Assembly (NCBI RefSeq): GCF_001975825.1
Contig: NZ_MTKN01000014.1
Span: 1 to 64,000 of the forward strand
DNA from: [Flexibacter] sp. ATCC 35208
GTDB taxonomy: Bacteria; Bacteroidota; Bacteroidia; Chitinophagales; Chitinophagaceae
DNA length: 64,000 nucleotides
Direction: 5' to 3'
In this document: positions 51,753 to 60,275 of the stretch, piece after piece
How positions within the stretch are numbered: position 1 is the first letter of the stretch
Layout: each line of letters begins with the position of its first letter
The notes under the pieces: generated by a model
What the model was told of the DNA's origin: nothing
Databases searched by the model: none
The model's input: the letters and a program-made list of their open reading frames with translations, nothing else
Translations under genes and position numbers: made by a program

Positions 51753-52721
51753 ATGAAAAGAAGAACCTTTTTTAAACAGACAGCTTTTAGTGTATTAAGT
51801 ACTTCCGTGCTTTCGTCTTTAAGTACCTACGCAAACATAGACGTTCCAGCAGCACCTTACCCTTTACAATTCCTCGCCATTGGCGACTGGGGCCGCAATG
51901 GCGCCGATCATCAGTTACACGTAGCCCGTCAGATGGGCAAGTGGGCCACCGAACACCCCAATCAATTTATTATCTCCACCGGCGATAACTTTTATCCCTC
52001 TGGTGTAATTAGTGAGCACGATCCCTTGTTTCACTATTCCTTTGAAAACGTCTATACAGATTTCTCCCTTCAGTGGGATTGGTATCCGATCCTGGGCAAT
52101 CATGATTATAAATCTGATCCTGACGCCCAGGTACGATATACCAACATCAGCCGTCGATGGAAGATGCCGGCACGTTATTATTCCAAAGAGTTCTCTGTAG
52201 GAAAGGAGGGTAAGGTGTTGATGCTCTTTATTGATACGAACCCTATGTTGCCGGAATTTTATGATAACCCTGAATATGGCCCGCATGTAAAAGGGCAACA
52301 CCCCGAAATACAACTGGAATGGATCAACCAGACCCTGGCTGCTGCTGACAAAGATGTACGCTGGAAGATCGTGGTAGGGCATCATCCCATGTATACTGCC
52401 GGACCACGGACTACAAATTATGATACATTGGGAATTCGTAAGACGTTGGAAGAGGTTTTAGAAAAACATAAAGTGAACGTATACCTTTCCGGTCACGACC
52501 ACTCTCTCCAACACCTGAAAGGTAGCGGTGTCACCCATCATTTCATTTCCGGTGCCGGTTCTGAAGTCACTCCTGTTAAGGATGGATTGCCTTACAGCCG
52601 TTTTCAGGCGGCAGATTATGGCTTCATGTACTTCTCCGTTGCAAAAGATAAACTGAATGTAAAGGTGATCAATCACGAAGGGAAACTCCTCTATGAGACC
52701 TTAATTTACCCGGTTGCGTAA
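51753..52721 (+). CDS. Tat-exported metallophosphoesterase (purple acid phosphatase-like)
   Basis: A 322-residue enzyme. The N-terminus MKRRTFFKQTAF is a twin-arginine signal (RR-x-F-F-K), with cleavage near residue 27. The dinuclear metal motifs are in order: GDWG (Asp45), GDNFY (Asp78, Tyr81), GNHDY (Asn116, His117), VVGHHPMY (His210) and GHDH (His248, His250). The Tyr after GDN is the chromophoric ligand of purple acid phosphatases, and the size fits the mammalian type 5 group. It would hydrolyse phosphate esters in the periplasm after folding in the cytoplasm, which the Tat signal explains. It is transcribed alone, between a terminator and the msrB gene, with no partner visible. Confidence 0.92.
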   Translation: MKRRTFFKQTAFSVLSTSVLSSLSTYANIDVPAAPYPLQFLAIGDWGRNGADHQLHVARQMGKWATEHPNQFIISTGDNFYPSGVISEHDPLFHYSFENVYTDFSLQWDWYPILGNHDYKSDPDAQVRYTNISRRWKMPARYYSKEFSVGKEGKVLMLFIDTNPMLPEFYDNPEYGPHVKGQHPEIQLEWINQTLAAADKDVRWKIVVGHHPMYTAGPRTTNYDTLGIRKTLEEVLEKHKVNVYLSGHDHSLQHLKGSGVTHHFISGAGSEVTPVKDGLPYSRFQAADYGFMYFSVAKDKLNVKVINHEGKLLYETLIYPVA

Positions 52722-52887
52722 ACGATATTCCCATTCAGGAACCATTTGTTCCCTCATGGCATCATTTTACCCAATGATGGGGGGAAATATGGAACACGAC
52801 TACCAGGAAAGCGTTCTGACCGGGCTAAAATGTCATGCAATCTTAATTGGTCCGAATTTCGTTATTATAAGTATAATACTATAAATA

Positions 52888-53403
52888 ATGAGAAACGCAT
52901 TATACCTGAGTATGCTGTTATGTACGCTTTTCAGTTGTACCGGCCGCGCTCAGCAAAGTAAAAATAAATCAGATATGCATAACCCGTACTACTCGCGCAC
53001 AGACACTTCCCATTTGAATGTCAGCAATGCGGAATGGAAAAAGATCCTGCCTGCGGATTTATATGCTGTAGCCAGAGAACAAGCTACAGAAAGGGCTTTC
53101 ACCGGTAAATACTGGGATGCAGATACCAAAGGTACTTACTACTGCGCCGTTTGCGGGAATAAACTCTTCCGCTCCGACGCTAAGTTCGCCAGCAGCTGCG
53201 GTTGGCCAAGTTTCTTTGAAGCAGACCGCCCTAATAGCGTGCTCTATAAAGAAGATAACTCCTACGGTATGCAACGTATTGAGGTGGAATGTGCAAGATG
53301 TAATTCACATTTAGGTCACATCTTTGACGATGGTCCTCCACCTACAGGAAAGCGTTTCTGCATGAACTCCGTTTCCCTGGATTTTGAACCGGATGGTCAC
53401 TGA
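52888..53403 (+). CDS. msrB: Peptide-methionine (R)-S-oxide reductase, lipoprotein form
   Basis: A 171-residue MsrB. It has a lipobox (LCTLFSC, Cys17), so it should be anchored in an envelope membrane rather than cytoplasmic. Catalytic core at about 45-168: the zinc-binding pairs Cys86/Cys89 (YCAVCG) and Cys135/Cys138 (ECARC), CGWPSFFEA (Cys104), HLGHIFDDGP and the catalytic Cys158 in GKRFCMNSVSL. The enzyme reduces the R form of methionine sulfoxide in oxidised proteins, here probably envelope proteins. No MsrA gene is nearby. A terminator follows 22 bp after the stop. Confidence 0.93.
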   Translation: MRNALYLSMLLCTLFSCTGRAQQSKNKSDMHNPYYSRTDTSHLNVSNAEWKKILPADLYAVAREQATERAFTGKYWDADTKGTYYCAVCGNKLFRSDAKFASSCGWPSFFEADRPNSVLYKEDNSYGMQRIEVECARCNSHLGHIFDDGPPPTGKRFCMNSVSLDFEPDGH

Positions 53404-53424
53404 CAAATGGTCAGATAAATAATT

Positions 53425-53458
53425 AACGCCTCTGCCAACAGCAGGGGCGTTTTTTTTG
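53425..53458 (+). terminator. Terminator after msrB
   Basis: Stem AACGCCTCTGC and GCAGGGGCGTT with one mismatch-type pair, loop CAACA, then a run of eight T's. Confidence 0.85.
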
Positions 53459-53547
53459 CCCCTGTATGAAAAAACTGAAAGATTATACTATTTTGGCTAC
53501 GAGATACAATTAACCTAACCTTAATCCCCTTTACTGTCCGCATTCTA

Positions 53548-53555
53548 TAATTTTG
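53548..53555 (+). promoter_or_regulatory. Possible -7 element of the third sigma factor gene
   Basis: TAATTTTG fits TAnnTTTG and lies 9 bases before the ATG at 53565; the -33 element is not clear. If real, the transcript has a very short leader. Confidence 0.35.
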
Positions 53556-53564
53556 CAGTGTCAT

Positions 53565-54167
53565 ATGGGAAGGAACTATCAACAACTTGATGAGGAGTCA
53601 TTATTACGCGAGATTAAATACTATGATAGGGAAAGTGCTTTCCAGGAGCTCTTTTACCGCTATCAGGACCGCGTATTCCGTTATGCCATTAAGATTGTCC
53701 CTACCAGGGAGATCGCCGAAGAAATCCTACAGGACGTATTCTTAAAAGTCTGGAATTACAGGGTACAAATAGATGAAAACAAGCCTTTCTCTGCCCTGCT
53801 CTTCAAAATCGCTAAAAACACCATTTTAAACACCTTAAAGCAGCAAAAGACTCACCAGCAGCTGACCCCAGACACCATCGATAACCTCGCTTTCCATATC
53901 AATCCTGAAAATGATATGGTCTGGAAACAATACGTTTCCATCCTGAACGACGCCCTTGCCACCCTGCCTGACCGCTGTAGAGAGATCTTCCAGAAAAGCC
54001 GGTTCGAAGGCCTCTCCTATGAAGAAATTGCCCAGGAATTGGGGATTTCTAAGGACACGGTACGCCTTCAGATCATTAAATCCCTCAAACAGCTGAAGAA
54101 ATACCTGCTCATGCACCCCGGTTTTGACGCAGTGCTGATGGTCATGTACCTCGTGATTATCAGCTAA
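53565..54167 (+). CDS. ECF sigma factor of Sus-type locus 3
   Basis: A 200-residue ECF sigma factor from MGRNYQQLDEESLL. Region 2 lies at about 20-90 (FQELFYRYQDRVFRYAIKIV, then EEILQDVFLKVWNYR), and the linker includes FKIAKNTILNTLKQQ. Region 4 lies at about 125-180 (TLPDRCREIFQKSRFEGLSY and EEIAQELGISKDTVRLQII). A hydrophobic tail ends the protein (AVLMVMYLVIIS), as in the locus 1 sigma factor. The FecR gene lies 69 bp further. It should activate the importer and glycosidase genes downstream in answer to their glycan. Confidence 0.93.
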   Translation: MGRNYQQLDEESLLREIKYYDRESAFQELFYRYQDRVFRYAIKIVPTREIAEEILQDVFLKVWNYRVQIDENKPFSALLFKIAKNTILNTLKQQKTHQQLTPDTIDNLAFHINPENDMVWKQYVSILNDALATLPDRCREIFQKSRFEGLSYEEIAQELGISKDTVRLQIIKSLKQLKKYLLMHPGFDAVLMVMYLVIIS

Positions 54168-54236
54168 GAAAAATATTTTTCCTCCGCATAGACCTCTTTT
54201 TATTTTTTACTGTATTTAATAGTATAAACACATTTT

Positions 54237-55172
54237 GTGCAACCTGATCCAACGACGCAATTGAAAAAATACTTCTCAGGTGAATGTTCCAGAGAAGAGC
54301 AACAACTGATTGAACAGTTGTTGTTAACTGAAGACAATGCCGCCTTTTCTGCTTACTTACAGGCGGAATGGGAAGCTTTGCCAAACAATGTCATCCCCGA
54401 TCAGACCCTTGCCGCCGAAAGATATGCGCGATTATCTAAAAAGATGCGCACTAAGCCAGATAGAAGAATATGGTACTGGGCGGCAGCAATTGCATTATTA
54501 TTCATCATACCTGTTAAGTTTTTATTTACAGGTACACAATGGGAAACCATTACTACCGGTACAGGTGAGCATAAAGACATATTACTTGCCGATGGCTCGC
54601 ATGTATGGCTGAACTGTGCCTCCTCTATTACATTTGATAAGAAGTTCAAAGAGCGGAAAATTACCCTTCAGGGAGAAGCATTTTTTACGGTCACAAAGGA
54701 TGACGCTAAGCCATTTATCGTTTCGTTCGATCATTATTATACACAGGTACTCGGTACCTCGTTTGATATCAAAGCCTATGGCGCAGAACAACCGATCGTT
54801 ACCGTCACCGAAGGAAAGGTGGCTGTAGGGGTAACCGGTGCATCCAACTATGATGTGCTCACTGCCCATGAGCGACTGACTATATTCCCTACTGCAATTA
54901 CAAAAGAAATTATCCCAAATACTGCCCGGATTGTAGCATGGCAAAAAGGAGAAATACAGTTTCACCAGACGAAGTTAACAGACGTAATTTCCGAATTGGA
55001 AAGATGGTATCATGCCGACCTGGTGATCGCTAATCCCAATGCCAATATGCCGACGTTTACAGCGGTCATCAAGCCTAATACCACCCTGGAGGAAGTGCTG
55101 CAAATTCTGAGCATGACAAATAAGATCTCTTACCGGCAAGCAGATAATAAAATTATAATCACCGCAAACTAA
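54237..55172 (+). CDS. FecR family anti-sigma factor of Sus-type locus 3
   Basis: A 311-residue regulator that probably starts at GTG 54237 (reading QPDPTTQLKKYFSGECSREE after the initiator). Membrane helix about 77-97 (RRIWYWAAAIALLFIIPVKF). The FecR domain (about 105-205) has LLADGSHVWLNCASSITFDK and ITLQGEAFFTVTKDDAKPF. The C-terminal DUF4974-type module (about 235-310) has EIQFHQTKLTDVISELERWY and ITLEEVLQILSMTNKI-like lines. It separates the sigma factor from the STN-containing SusC, with a hairpin (55230-55252) in between, as in locus 1. Confidence 0.92.
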   Translation: MQPDPTTQLKKYFSGECSREEQQLIEQLLLTEDNAAFSAYLQAEWEALPNNVIPDQTLAAERYARLSKKMRTKPDRRIWYWAAAIALLFIIPVKFLFTGTQWETITTGTGEHKDILLADGSHVWLNCASSITFDKKFKERKITLQGEAFFTVTKDDAKPFIVSFDHYYTQVLGTSFDIKAYGAEQPIVTVTEGKVAVGVTGASNYDVLTAHERLTIFPTAITKEIIPNTARIVAWQKGEIQFHQTKLTDVISELERWYHADLVIANPNANMPTFTAVIKPNTTLEEVLQILSMTNKISYRQADNKIIITAN

Positions 55173-55229
55173 CACAACTATGACCTACATGGCAACATCA
55201 CACATCGCGTCGTTCCAGGCATAAAAAAA

Positions 55230-55252
55230 CGGAAGTGCTGGTACCACTTCCG
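55230..55252 (+). promoter_or_regulatory. Hairpin between fecR and susC of locus 3
   Basis: Eight-bp perfect stem CGGAAGTG and CACTTCCG, loop CTGGTAC, 57 bp after the fecR stop. The arrangement repeats that of locus 1 (2820-2847), including the GTG/CAC base pairs at the loop. Confidence 0.6.
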
Positions 55253-55320
55253 CTAACATTCCTGAGAATTACTTTTTCAAAATCACAGAAAAAATAACAC
55301 TAGAAAATTCGCACAAATTT

Positions 55321-58300
55321 ATGGAAAATTACCTTAGGGGGCTAAGGCAGGGACTATTATTTGCCTGTATTTTTTGCCTTAGCGTTACTCATGTGCTCAA
55401 GGCCCAGGCCAACGAACTGGACAACGTCCGGATATCGGTCTCATTTAATAAGATCAGCCTTTCACAGGCCTTAGAAATTATTGGACAAAAAAGTAACTGG
55501 GGAATTACTTTTGATGATAGAGATGTATCCAACACACGTCCTATCTCTTACCAGGCGAATAATACAAGTGTTACTGACATTCTGCAGTCCATTCTCAAAG
55601 AAACTTCTCTCCAATTCAAAACTTACAAGACCACCATCGTCATTTATCATGCAAAGGATCAAATCGCAAATGGGAAGGTGCTTGACAATAAAGGGCATCC
55701 TTTAGTAGGTGTGAACATTGTTGAAAAAGGGACACATAATGGCATTACTACCGATGGTAATGGCAACTTCTCTCTCAAGGTCTATAACAATGCCATGCTG
55801 GTATTTAGTTATATCGGATTTGTTACTGTAGAACGTGTTGCGGCAACAAATATGTCTATCACTATGCAGGAAGATATGGGTAAACTGAATGAACTGGTGG
55901 TGGTCGGTTATGGTACGCAAAAAGCCAAAGACCTTACTGGCGCTATTTCTCATATTGATATGAAGGGAAAGGAAAACTCCGCTACTACTGATCTTGTACA
56001 GGCATTGCAGGGTATTACACCCGGATTGAATGCGAAGAGTGGTAGTATGGCAGGTGAAACAGGTGGCCTTTCTATTCGTGGTAAGACCTCTCTTTCTGCG
56101 AGCGATGTACCGCTCATTATTGTTGATGGCGTGATCTTTAATGGGACGACTGCCGATCTGAATATCAATGATATCGCTGCTGTCGATGTACTGAAAGATG
56201 CGAGTTCTGCGGCTGTATACGGTTCCCGCTCTGCAAATGGCGTACTCGTGATCACCACAAAAACAGGTAGTTCTGATAAGCCTTCTTTTAGTCTGAATGC
56301 TTACTATGGTAGTCAGGATCTTGCTAATACACAGATGACGAAGATTATGGATGCGGAAACATTTGCCCGCAGACTCGTGGATTATTATTATCAGCAGGAT
56401 CTGTATAGCTGGTATGCCACAGGGCCTGGCAGTGCAGATAACCGACCTGTCAGACCTGATGTGAATGACAAGGATGTGGTCGCTTCCTACCAGCGAACGG
56501 ATGAAGAAAAAAACAATTACCTGGCAGGTTATCATATCAACTGGCTGAATGAGGTGTTGAGAGATGCGCCGATTCAATCCTATTCTCTAAGTGTATCTGG
56601 CAAAACACCAAGAACCAACTATTATTTATCTACTTCTTATGCCGATCAGCAGGGGATTGTCGTCAATGACCAGTTCAAACGACTCACTTTCTTTGCCAAA
56701 TTTGAAAATAAAATTACTGACTGGTTGAAGATCGAATTCGATCCTACTTATACACACCGTGATTATTCAGGATTGGAAACATCGCTGAATGATGCGCTTA
56801 TAGCCAGTCCGCTGGGGAATAAATACAATGAAGCAGGACAGTTTCCCGTATATATTGCCAGTGAATCCTATGCTTATCATCCACTGGGACATCTGTATGT
56901 TACTGATAATGAACCTAAGGATAATTTAAACCTGGTGCTGAAAGGCAGATTAAGAATACCTGCTATTGAAGGCTTGGAATATGAGTTCAACTACAACAAG
57001 AACTATATCTTCAACAGGCATTTTCAGTACTTCCCGAAGTCAGTAGCAGAGGGCGCTCAGGTCAATGGTAGTGCCGGCAAGTCGATTACAAACCAGACCA
57101 AATGGCTGGTCAATAATATCATTACCTATAAGCATACTTTTAATAAGATACATAATATCGACGTCACTTTATTGCATAGTGATGAGGAGCTGACCAGCGA
57201 AAGTACAACCGCCTCCGGTACGGGTTTTAACTCTGAAAAACTGGGCTATAACGCACTTGAGCTGGCTGAAGTACAAACCAGTTCCAGCGCAGGTTCCAGG
57301 GAGTATACCCGGTCTTTTCTGGGTAGAGTGAACTATGGATTTAAAGACCGCTACCTCCTGACAGCGACTGTGAGAAGAGATGGTTACTCTGGTTTTGGTA
57401 GCAATAAGAAGTGGGGCAACTTCCCATCTGTATCCCTCGGTTGGGTGCTGACAGAAGAATCATTTTTGAAGAAAACAGAATGGCTGGACTTCCTGAAGTT
57501 AAGATTGTCATACGGTACGAACGGTAACCAGGGGATTGGCGCTTACAACAGCCAATCTGAAATGAGCAGTACCAATACTGTATTTGGCGCTAACACCGCT
57601 ATTGGGATCTATGCAGCCTCTATGGGTAATGATGACCTGGGATGGGAAAAAACAAAATCAGTAAATGTGGGTGTGGACTTCCGTTTTCTGAATAACCGTA
57701 TCAGTGGTAGTGTTGATGTATATCATGCGACTACTACCGATGTATTGGTACAAAGAGGGATTCCTACTATTTCAGGTAACTCAAGTGTATGGGATAATAT
57801 CGGTGGTATCAAAAACCATGGTGTGGAAGTAAGCCTGGAAACACAGAACATCAAACAAAAAGACTTTAACTGGACTACCGCGTTTGTGTTCGCTCTCAAC
57901 AGAAACAAGATTACCAAACTGTATAATAATGTGACTAAGGATATCGGCAATGGCTGGTTTGTAGGGCATTCTATCAATGCCGTGTACGGCTATGAAACGC
58001 AGGGCATCTGGCAGGAGCAGGATTTGTTTAACAAAACCATTATGTCAGGTTATTATCCTGGTCAGTTTAAAATCAAAGACCAGAATGGAGATGCAACGAT
58101 CACCGCAGATGGGGATCGTAAAATTCTGGGTTCTACAGATGCTAATTACCGTTTTAGTATCAACAATATGTTTAGCTACAAACGTTTTTCATTGAGCATC
58201 TTTTTGAACTCCATACAGGGTGGCAATGGTTACTATATGGCGGGCAATACCAGCGTATTGGTGACAGGCGGTACGGACAAAGCCTATCGTTTGAACAGAC

Positions 58301-58596
58301 CTAACGTACGTGCCTACTGGCGGCCGGACAATCCTGTGAATAATGCACCAGGTATGTATTACAATCCAAAGATTGCACCTACGGTATACCAGGATAAGAG
58401 TTTTGTACGCCTGCAGGATGTAACCCTGTCTTACAATTTCAATAACAAGTTGATCAATAAGTGGGGTTTTAATAACCTCCGTGTGTATCTGAGTGGCAGA
58501 AACCTGTATACCTGGACCAAATGGTCCGGCTGGGATCCTGATGTGCAGGCGCCGGTGATCAGAAGCTTTATTGGTGGTGTAAATACTTCCTTCTAA
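55321..58596 (+). CDS. SusC/RagA-type importer with STN domain, locus 3
   Basis: A 1091-residue receptor. Signal peptide about 1-30 (ending LKAQ). STN domain about 34-112 (VSFNKISLSQALEIIGQKSN and ITFDDRDVSNTRPISYQ). Carboxypeptidase-D-like domain about 115-190 (GKVLDNKGHPLVGVNIVEKG). Plug about 200-320 with VVVGYGTQKAKDLTGAIS, IIVDGVIFNGTTADLNIND and ASSAAVYGSRSANGVLVITT. The rest is barrel, with GFGSNKKWGNFPSVSLGWVL and the C-terminus SFIGGVNTSF. The STN domain allows contact with the FecR protein. With the SusD and GH38/GH3 genes downstream, it likely imports mannose-containing oligosaccharides. Confidence 0.95.
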   Translation: MENYLRGLRQGLLFACIFCLSVTHVLKAQANELDNVRISVSFNKISLSQALEIIGQKSNWGITFDDRDVSNTRPISYQANNTSVTDILQSILKETSLQFKTYKTTIVIYHAKDQIANGKVLDNKGHPLVGVNIVEKGTHNGITTDGNGNFSLKVYNNAMLVFSYIGFVTVERVAATNMSITMQEDMGKLNELVVVGYGTQKAKDLTGAISHIDMKGKENSATTDLVQALQGITPGLNAKSGSMAGETGGLSIRGKTSLSASDVPLIIVDGVIFNGTTADLNINDIAAVDVLKDASSAAVYGSRSANGVLVITTKTGSSDKPSFSLNAYYGSQDLANTQMTKIMDAETFARRLVDYYYQQDLYSWYATGPGSADNRPVRPDVNDKDVVASYQRTDEEKNNYLAGYHINWLNEVLRDAPIQSYSLSVSGKTPRTNYYLSTSYADQQGIVVNDQFKRLTFFAKFENKITDWLKIEFDPTYTHRDYSGLETSLNDALIASPLGNKYNEAGQFPVYIASESYAYHPLGHLYVTDNEPKDNLNLVLKGRLRIPAIEGLEYEFNYNKNYIFNRHFQYFPKSVAEGAQVNGSAGKSITNQTKWLVNNIITYKHTFNKIHNIDVTLLHSDEELTSESTTASGTGFNSEKLGYNALELAEVQTSSSAGSREYTRSFLGRVNYGFKDRYLLTATVRRDGYSGFGSNKKWGNFPSVSLGWVLTEESFLKKTEWLDFLKLRLSYGTNGNQGIGAYNSQSEMSSTNTVFGANTAIGIYAASMGNDDLGWEKTKSVNVGVDFRFLNNRISGSVDVYHATTTDVLVQRGIPTISGNSSVWDNIGGIKNHGVEVSLETQNIKQKDFNWTTAFVFALNRNKITKLYNNVTKDIGNGWFVGHSINAVYGYETQGIWQEQDLFNKTIMSGYYPGQFKIKDQNGDATITADGDRKILGSTDANYRFSINNMFSYKRFSLSIFLNSIQGGNGYYMAGNTSVLVTGGTDKAYRLNRPNVRAYWRPDNPVNNAPGMYYNPKIAPTVYQDKSFVRLQDVTLSYNFNNKLINKWGFNNLRVYLSGRNLYTWTKWSGWDPDVQAPVIRSFIGGVNTSF

Positions 58597-58601
58597 AAAA
58601 G

Positions 58602-60275
58602 ATGACAATGAATTGTAAAAATATTTTCCTGGGAGCGGTTAGTTTATTCTTGATGGCTTCCTGTAGTAATAAGGTACTGGATGAAAAACCGATAGATTTT
58701 GTATCGGCAGCCAATGCTTTTGAATCGCCCAGTGATGTAGAAATGGGGGTAGTGGGCTTGTATAGCCTGGGGCGTAACTGGTATAGTAATGTGGACGAGA
58801 AGTATATGTTTTGTTATGTAGCGTTGGGTACAGACGAAGCCTATTATGGTGAAGACCCTGCTGGCGGTACTTTGTGTAACTGGGATACAGAGATTGTACC
58901 TACTGGTTCGCTGCCACAGCAATACTGGACCAAGGCTTTTGATTTGGTATACCAGGCCAATACGGTGCTGGAAGGGATTGATAATTTTGAATGGACGGAT
59001 CAGACGCAGCGTGCAGGATATGTAGCAGAAGTACGGTTTTTCAGGGCATTCAGTTATCGCATCTTAGTAACTATGTATGGTGATGTGCCTTTGCTGACAA
59101 AGCCTGTTACTACGCCACGTACTGATTTTGTAAGAGCCGGTAAGGATTCTGTCTATGCCCTCATCGAATCCGATCTGGAGTATGCTGCTGCCAACCTGCC
59201 AAAGAGAGGTAGCGAAGCGGCTTCCGGAAGATTGACGCAGGGTGCTGCCTGGCATTTGTTAAGCGATGTATACCTGGCACAACAAAAATACCAGGAAGCG
59301 GCAGATGCAGCTTCACATGTCATAAACGATTACGGCTATGCATTGATGACAACACGGTTCGGTACACAGCTGAATATCTTTTCCACCGAAAATGCATTCT
59401 TCGATCTGTTTACCATGGATAACCAGAACCTGAGTAATAATACAGAAGCCATCTGGGTGATACAGAATGAACCTAATACTACCGGTGGTGGACAGTATTC
59501 TGGCGAACGTGCATTTGGTCCTGCTTATTATAGAATAGGTAATACGCCTGATGGGGTAAAAGCTATCCGGGGAGAATTGTATAGTGGTAGTTATACCGGC
59601 TATAGTGATACGCTGGGCAGACCAGTCGCCTGGTGCAGACCTACCAATTACATTGCTTACGACATCTGGAATGGCGACTGGAATGATGACAGGAATACAG
59701 AAGCCAATGTTAAGAGACATTTCTATTTTGACAACCCCGCTTCTTCTTATAATGGGAAAGTGATCGACTGGAAACTGTATACCAGCCGATCAAGTCCACT
59801 GAAAGATTCGACACAATACCTATTCCCTTATTATATGAAAGTGGCTGCGCCATTAGATCATTATACTGACCTTGGGAGGTCTGGTGGTGGGTACAATCAC
59901 AAAGACCTGTATGCTATGCGACTGGCAGAGACCTACCTGTTAAGGGCGGAAGCTTATTTAGGACTGGGTGATGCAGGCAAGGCCGCGGATGATATCAATG
60001 TAGTTCGTAGCAGATCACATGCTTCCAGCATTACTGCAGGCGATGTGACTATCGATTTTATTCTGGATGAAAGAGCAAGAGAATTGTATGCGGAGGAGTG
60101 GCGGATGCTCACATTGATGCGATTAAAAAAACTGGTAGAACGTGTCAGGAAGTATAATAATGATCCCTCGAACCCTGGCGTAGGGATACTGGATCATCAG
60201 AATTTATTTCCTATACCGCAGTCTGATATTGATTTAAATACAGGCGCGGTGTTAACACAAAACGACGGATATTAA
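58602..60275 (+). CDS. SusD/RagB-type surface lipoprotein of locus 3
   Basis: A 557-residue lipoprotein with the lipobox LFLMASC (Cys about 21). An ATG six bases downstream is an equally good start. SusD lines are EVRFFRAFSYRILVTMYGDVP, RLTQGAAWHLLSDVYLAQQKY, MRLAETYLLRAEAYLGLGDA and the C-terminal DERARELYAEEWRMLTLMRL and NLFPIPQSDIDLN. It starts 5 bp after susC, and the GH38 gene begins directly after its stop. The product caps the SusC channel and binds the glycan at the surface. Confidence 0.94.
   Translation: MTMNCKNIFLGAVSLFLMASCSNKVLDEKPIDFVSAANAFESPSDVEMGVVGLYSLGRNWYSNVDEKYMFCYVALGTDEAYYGEDPAGGTLCNWDTEIVPTGSLPQQYWTKAFDLVYQANTVLEGIDNFEWTDQTQRAGYVAEVRFFRAFSYRILVTMYGDVPLLTKPVTTPRTDFVRAGKDSVYALIESDLEYAAANLPKRGSEAASGRLTQGAAWHLLSDVYLAQQKYQEAADAASHVINDYGYALMTTRFGTQLNIFSTENAFFDLFTMDNQNLSNNTEAIWVIQNEPNTTGGGQYSGERAFGPAYYRIGNTPDGVKAIRGELYSGSYTGYSDTLGRPVAWCRPTNYIAYDIWNGDWNDDRNTEANVKRHFYFDNPASSYNGKVIDWKLYTSRSSPLKDSTQYLFPYYMKVAAPLDHYTDLGRSGGGYNHKDLYAMRLAETYLLRAEAYLGLGDAGKAADDINVVRSRSHASSITAGDVTIDFILDERARELYAEEWRMLTLMRLKKLVERVRKYNNDPSNPGVGILDHQNLFPIPQSDIDLNTGAVLTQNDGY

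Noticed and set aside
52722..52887. Small stem loops (GGAAC/GTTCC, CATCATT/AATGATG) before msrB as a riboswitch
   Set aside because: Stems are short, no conserved riboswitch core is visible, and the gene is not a usual riboswitch target.
55702..56577. Long minus-strand frame (291 codons) inside the locus 3 susC
   Set aside because: Same reason: antisense shadow of a conserved coding region with no recognisable protein lines.
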